From: Circinella minor
Lineage: Eukaryota; Mucoromycota; Mucoromycetes; Mucorales; Lichtheimiaceae
Direction of reading: 5' to 3'
Length of the DNA: 13,523 bases
Assembly (NCBI GenBank): GCA_016758965.1
Contig: JAEPRB010000445.1
Location: 7,934-21,456, forward strand
Made by a program: the position numbers and the translations under genes. The notes under the pieces are model-generated. The model saw only the letters and a list, made by a program, of their open reading frames with translations, searched no databases and was not told the origin of the DNA. Positions 9,800 to 13,523 of the stretch are shown here, one piece after another; the first letter of the stretch is position 1; every line of letters begins with the position of its first letter.

Positions 9800-12088
9800 A
9801 TGGATCGTCAGAATTTATCGCGAAGTACTCTAAACAAATTAACAACTGGTGTGTTATAAGCGATAGCATTTAGCACATGAAGCAACATTTAATTAAATTG
9901 AATTACTAATAACTAATTTACTAATTATTCATTATAGCGTCAACAGGACATAAAATGTGTAATTATATTGTGAAAATGTACATAAGTTCAATAATACTAA
10001 AAGATACTGAATGATCTCTTCTATATTCTTAATACTGTAGCAACAAGGTCAAAAGCTCAACCAGATCCTGCCTCTTGTTCCACTAATGAAGGTAAAACAT
10101 TTTAGATTCAACAAAATACTTAGTTAATTTAGCAAAAAATATTACATAATAAATTAACATTCCTAGTTTATAGTTACAAGAGCAAACCAAACACTAACTT
10201 CTACAGTCCGTCGTTTGATTTCTTCTGTCCGTGGTTCTGCTTCTAATTCTTGTGGTGGTTCGACTACTAGAGGCCGTGGTTCAAGCTCGTCTTCCCGTGG
10301 TTTGAGTTCTACTACTCGTAGGCCCAGTTTTGCAGGTCATACATCAATTTCTACTAGTGAAGGTAACACGCATTAACTCAAACGCACGAAATAAGTATAA
10401 TTTATACTATTCTGAAAAAAAAATATAGATGACAGAAGACCATTAGGTGATATTATGAACGAATTTCCCCTAATAAATGAATTAGGCAATGTACAACAAA
10501 GAAAAAAACGAAAAAGACAAAACTCGAGGTAAGCAATTATATTTTTTTAAAATAATTAATAGTTTTGAAATAGGGCACATTTCAACTATTGTTTATGCCA
10601 AACGCAGTTTCAATGCCATTTCTGGCAATCAAATCGGAAATGCAATCTCTGTAGGGTATGTTTATTTCTATTATAACACTTACGTTTTACTAATATGTTG
10701 TGTCAAATTACTGTTTTAATATGAATCTAATGAAAATATTAGAATGAATGAGCTAATTTGTTATATACTTTTAGAAGGCCTCATCCAGATTTACAGATTA
10801 TGAAAGGAACCGTTGAGTTCGATTTGTTTAAGAGAGGCGTTGCCTGCTTTTGCTATACAGAGAATGCGTTTCCAAACGTTGAAGAGGAGCGTATTGCATG
10901 TGTGACCTTAGCAAAAAGAATTGTTAAGTGGGATGATTTAGGAAGATTACCATCAGTTGATAGTGTTCTATTATTAAAAGAGGTAATTATTATGCTTTAA
11001 ACAGTTTTTTGAATTAGGCAAGTTATGACTTATTTTACAATATATGACGTTATGATTATATTTCATACAATTTGCTACAGTTCAATGAGATTCTTAGCAA
11101 ACGTAGGACGTCATTACATTCAGCTGTTGGAGTTTGGCTTGATAAACAATATGATTTATTTGCTCGCTATGTACCACAAGATATTATGGCGTTGGGCAAA
11201 AAAGAAATTTGTGGTTATCTTTTGGTAGATAATTAGTAATGTATTAGTTCGATCGGTTAATAACACTTTTATCTCAGAAGAATGTATAATAATTTTTTTG
11301 TATTTAGTTTCGCGAGAACAAATTTTGAAATCAATGGACCATATCTGTATTCTAATGCGATTGCAGATTGTATCTGTTTTACGCTTCTAAACCATCATGT
11401 TGGAAATGCCCATTTATCGCCATATCCCGATATCATTGGCTGCCAAATAATTTGCCTAGTAACATTGATGGTAAATATTGATAATCTTACTCCAGTTATG
11501 TTGGTATTCTGCTATCTATACTATTGAGTGATTTATTGCTTCGCCTAATGGAATCTTTTATAACTGTAGATTAAGTACCGTATTGCGAAAGTCGCAGAAA
11601 ACGAGGATGTTCAAACCGGAAAAAGAGGTCACCAATTTGGAGAAGATTCCGACTGGGAGGATTATTACGTTGATATGCTACTTTCAGATGGATACTTGGG
11701 TAAATGGATAGATTGGCCACATGTTGAGGCTTATATCACACAAGCTGTAAGCAAAAAGAAAGGCGACAGAAGAAATAGGGAAGTTGTATTAAGTAACTTC
11801 GGAAATGTTGCGTCTCGCCCTGAATCACTTCCAAACGTTTCATCTGCAGCTTTGCGTTCCATCAATTGCATTCAGCAGGATATAGGCTCAAAAACAAAAC
11901 ACGGTAATGAGGGGTGGAACTTAGCAGAACGAGAAGAGTTATTTGAAGATGATGAACACCAGCAAGAACAATTATCTGAAGGACAAGAATACCAACAAGA
12001 ACAATTATCTGAAGGACAAGAATACCAACAAGAACAATTATCTGAAGAAGAATACCAACAAGGAACATCTGCACAAGATGAATTTTAG
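9800..12088 (+). pseudogene. Accessory protein of the CACTA element, unrecognised, multi-exon
   Basis: Phase-consistent exons: 9800..9848, 9938..9958, 10041..10091, 10174..10362, 10429..10528, 10563..10655, 10775..10982, 11081..about 11224, 11308..11470, 11570..12088. The N-terminal exons are rich in Ser, Thr, Arg and Gly; exon 5 has a nuclear-localisation-like RKKRKR. The middle is globular with Trp and Cys (VACFCYTENAFP, VGVWLDKQYDLFARYVP, GPYLYSNAIADC, DWEDYYVDMLLSDGYLGKW). The tail carries Q/E-rich 11-residue repeats. TAG at 12086-12088 ends the frame, but the same frame continues acidic for 25 more codons to TAA at 12164-12166, so the stop looks premature. The junction from exon 8 to exon 9 cannot be made in phase with a GT donor (phase 0 or 1 out, 2 needed). 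Its place in the element suggests a helper such as an end-binding protein; that is inference. Confidence 0.65.
11957..12061 (+). repeat. 33-bp tandem repeat encoding QEYQQEQLSEG-type units
   Basis: The units are 11957-11989, 11990-12022, 12023-12052 (30 nt, one codon shorter) and a partial unit at 12053-12061. They are nearly identical at DNA level. Each encodes (Y/H)QQEQLSEGQE, so the array lengthens an acidic Gln/Glu-rich tail in steps of 11 residues. Confidence 0.95.
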
Positions 12089-12166
12089 GGACATGATGAT
12101 TTGTATGAAAAAGGCGATAACAGTGGCACTGATAGCGATGGTGAAATTGAAGACTACGAATACTAA
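12089..12166 (+). pseudogene. Lost C-terminal tail of the accessory protein
   Basis: Immediately after TAG 12086-12088 the frame stays open for 25 codons to TAA at 12164-12166. The encoded residues are acidic (GTDSDGEIEDYEY), like the tail before the stop. A CAG to TAG change would explain the break. Confidence 0.6.
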
Positions 12167-12390
12167 CAAAACACGTTTGCGATGGTTAATTTGGCAAAAA
12201 ACAGAATTTTATCATTATAGTAAGGTTAAGTTAGCTTTTTGCTTTTATTAGTATCATAATTTAGGTACTATGTTATAAATTACAGGGTATAACTTCAATA
12301 AAGCAATATTTGTTGATAACGTATTACATATGCTGATAATAATAGCCTAAAGTGTAGAAGCAATACATTCAATGTTTTGCTCATAAAATT
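12167..12390. other. 3' flank of the accessory gene, no gene seen
   Basis: AT-rich sequence between the accessory gene and the right subterminal repeats. It contains TTCAATAAAG at about 12294-12303, which could serve as the AATAAA polyadenylation signal of the accessory gene. Nothing else is supported. Confidence 0.4.
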
Positions 12391-12582
12391 ATTAAATCTC
12401 TGGGGGGCAGAAAAAGGTCTTAAGCATACCAAAATATCCCCAGGCACTAAAATTGCCTTAGACAATTTTAAAGGTTCCTAAAGGCCAAAAAGGTATCCGG
12501 AATATGTTAAAATATTTTATTAAATTTTGGGGGCAGGGGGTATCCTTTCTGGTCTTTTTGCACCTTCAAGTGCACTCCAGTG
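12391..12582. repeat. Right terminal/subterminal region of the CACTA element
   Basis: Two direct copies of an ATTAAAT-(T/C)T-TGGGGGCAG block lie at 12391-12410 and 12519-12536. Between them are the inverted partners of the left end (12442-12453 and 12497-12506). An imperfect hairpin at 12564-12591 (CTTCAAGTGCAC, TCCA loop, GTGCGCTCGAAG; 10 of 12 pairs) overlaps the proposed end. Confidence 0.5.
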
Positions 12583-12609
12583 CGCTCGAAGCCTTTGGGT
12601 ATTTTTCAG

Positions 12610-13523
12610 ATGTTGCTGCTGATGGATTCTTAAAAATGTTACAAATCCTTAAAGTAACATTCTTGCAAGATTCTGTCATGATGATAAAACGCCATCCACG
12701 TCTTTCTATCTGGAGTGCCCCCCTTTTTAATGACCCGGAATACCTGGCATATAAATCGTAAGTCTTGTATTTCTATTGTATGATATATAAATAACTTGTA
12801 ATACTTAATTCTAACTTACCATTCTTTTTTATTCTAGTGACCTTGAACAATCAATTGCCATCACCCCACCACAAGAGGACCTTTTGCTATCAAGAGCCAT
12901 GCCACATTTACACAATTATATTCGCCAAACGCATATCGATGTTATGTAGCAAGTAAACCACAATAATCAGTTGCTTCAACAACATGTAAACGTTTTTAAC
13001 CAGACTATGGGGGACCTTGCAAATGGGCGTCTTACAATTTCAGTTCAGTGGGCACCAAACGACAGTTCTGTTTCTGCTACCTCGTCATCGTCATCCATGC
13101 CATCACCATCACCCATCAATATTCCAACACTTACACCTTCTGTAAATTTACCTCAACACCCACATCAACCAGTCACTACACCTTCTACCATTACTACCAC
13201 GCCATCACAGCAGTCACCGCATTATATATTGAGTTCAGGTGTATGCACAACACAAGATTTATGGCGCGAATGTCATGATGGCTTATCTGGTGGTCCTGCT
13301 ATCAAGGATCTTGAAAACCAGTAGGGAACGGTATGGCGAAAAAACCAGAGCAAGAAATATAATCGTCGAAGACGAGTTATAGAAGGAGTTAAAGCATACA
13401 TGGAGCTTCACATGTTGCAGGTGGATGAAGCTTTAAAAATGGTTGAATATTGGCGCAAAAATCCGAAACCTGAATGGTATTCTGGAGGTGTAAAAGAAAG
13501 ATCGTTACATTGGATGGGGGAGA
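12610..13523 (+). pseudogene. Crypton/Ndc10-like protein with GCR1_C domain, 5'-truncated, two nonsense codons
   Basis: Exons 12610..12757 and 12838..13523 join in phase through an 80-bp intron (donor GTAAGT, acceptor TTCTAG). The frame is open upstream to about 12504 without family similarity; a TTTTTCAG acceptor ends at 12609. The first exon matches Ndc10 domain II-like proteins (FLKMLQILKVTFLQDSV, then HPRLSIW and NDPEYLAY). A Gln-rich helix and a Ser/Pro/Thr-rich linker follow. The C-terminus is a GCR1_C-type DNA-binding domain (LWRECHDGLSGGPAIKDLE, VWRKNQSKKYNRRRR, EALKMVEYWRKNP). TAG at 12947-12949 and TAG at 13322-13324 interrupt it; the second falls where GCR1_C proteins carry Trp. 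The N-terminal tyrosine-recombinase half is missing; the gene runs off the right edge. The call is strong; function is probably lost. Confidence 0.8.

Larger units (their letters stand above)
5446..12582. mobile_element. CACTA/Plavaka-type DNA transposon with two divergent genes
   Basis: The element is proposed from a Plavaka-like transposase (- strand, 9688-5810), a divergent accessory gene (+ strand, 9800-12166) and diverged inverted sequences outside both. The clearest inverted match is 12 of 12 bases: ATTTTAGTGCCT at 5540-5551 against its reverse complement at 12442-12453. Similarity extends inward beside it, and a second match lies further out (CATATTTCGG near 5498-5507 against CCGGAATATG at 12497-12506). 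The outermost recognisable left block is near 5446. On the right, the sequence ending CCAGTG at 12582 would read CACTGG inward, which fits a CACTA-type end, but no matching left copy was found. Exact ends and target-site duplication are not settled. Confidence 0.6.

Noticed and set aside
10574..10655. Cys/His-rich alternative reading of accessory exon 6 (acceptor at 10573)
   Set aside because: It looks zinc-finger-like but does not join the next exon in phase; the reading from 10563 does.
11862..12074. Leu/Ile/Val-rich antisense open frame resembling a membrane protein
   Set aside because: It is the complement of the 33-bp Q/E-rich repeat, which gives hydrophobic repeats by composition.
12504..12609. 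Coding start of the Crypton-like gene at 12504
   Set aside because: The frame is open, but this stretch overlaps the subterminal repeats and hairpin and lacks family similarity; a good acceptor ends at 12609.

Overview
The window looks like an AT-rich, repeat-laden stretch of a fungal chromosome, most likely from Mucoromycota. The inference rests on many short AT-rich introns with GT donors and mostly TAG acceptors, and on a set of transposon-derived proteins I associate with these fungi: IS630/Tc1-like DDE proteins, a Plavaka/CACTA-type transposase, and a Crypton/Ndc10-like protein with a GCR1_C domain. I see no bacterial-style operons, ribosome binding sites or RNA genes. No host housekeeping gene is recognised with confidence.

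Left part (1-4000). Two transposase-derived genes lie tail to tail. The + strand gene (cut by the left edge, ends 1530) has three phase-consistent exons. It is a DDE-fold protein whose first catalytic Asp is Gly, so it is probably a domesticated or dead transposase. The - strand gene (3288 to 1831, possibly starting further upstream) keeps a complete DD34E triad. A pure 47-nt pyrimidine run sits just after the first stop codon. Upstream of the - strand transposase, short exons (3522-3929) read as the C-terminal end of an unrecognised protein.

Middle-left (4070-5450) is non-coding and built from repeats: a degenerate array with a steady 21-23 bp period (4072-4425), a 13-bp-arm palindrome, ATC/AT microsatellites, and seven back-to-back 22-bp units (5066-5219) followed by a TATA-like box and an AATAAA signal.

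Middle-right (about 5446-12582) is interpreted as one large CACTA/Plavaka-type DNA transposon. Its transposase is on the - strand. I reconstructed twelve exons (9688 to 5810) whose phases all agree, giving 1,007 codons of protein with one internal TGA. Head to head with it, separated by 111 bp, a second multi-exon gene runs on the + strand (9800-12088, originally perhaps to 12166). It encodes an accessory protein I do not recognise, with a Ser/Thr/Arg-rich N-terminus, a basic patch, a globular middle and a Q/E-rich tandem-repeat tail. It too carries a premature stop. Diverged inverted sequences at both ends support a single element, but the exact ends are not fixed.

Right edge (12610-13523) is a 5'-truncated Crypton/Ndc10-like protein (Ndc10 domain II-like segment, Pro/Ser/Thr linker, GCR1_C domain) with two in-frame stops. 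The premature stops in this relic and in the two CACTA genes can all be explained by C:G to T:A transitions, three of them in a CpA context. This suggests mutational silencing of repeats, although the ancestral codons are inferred.
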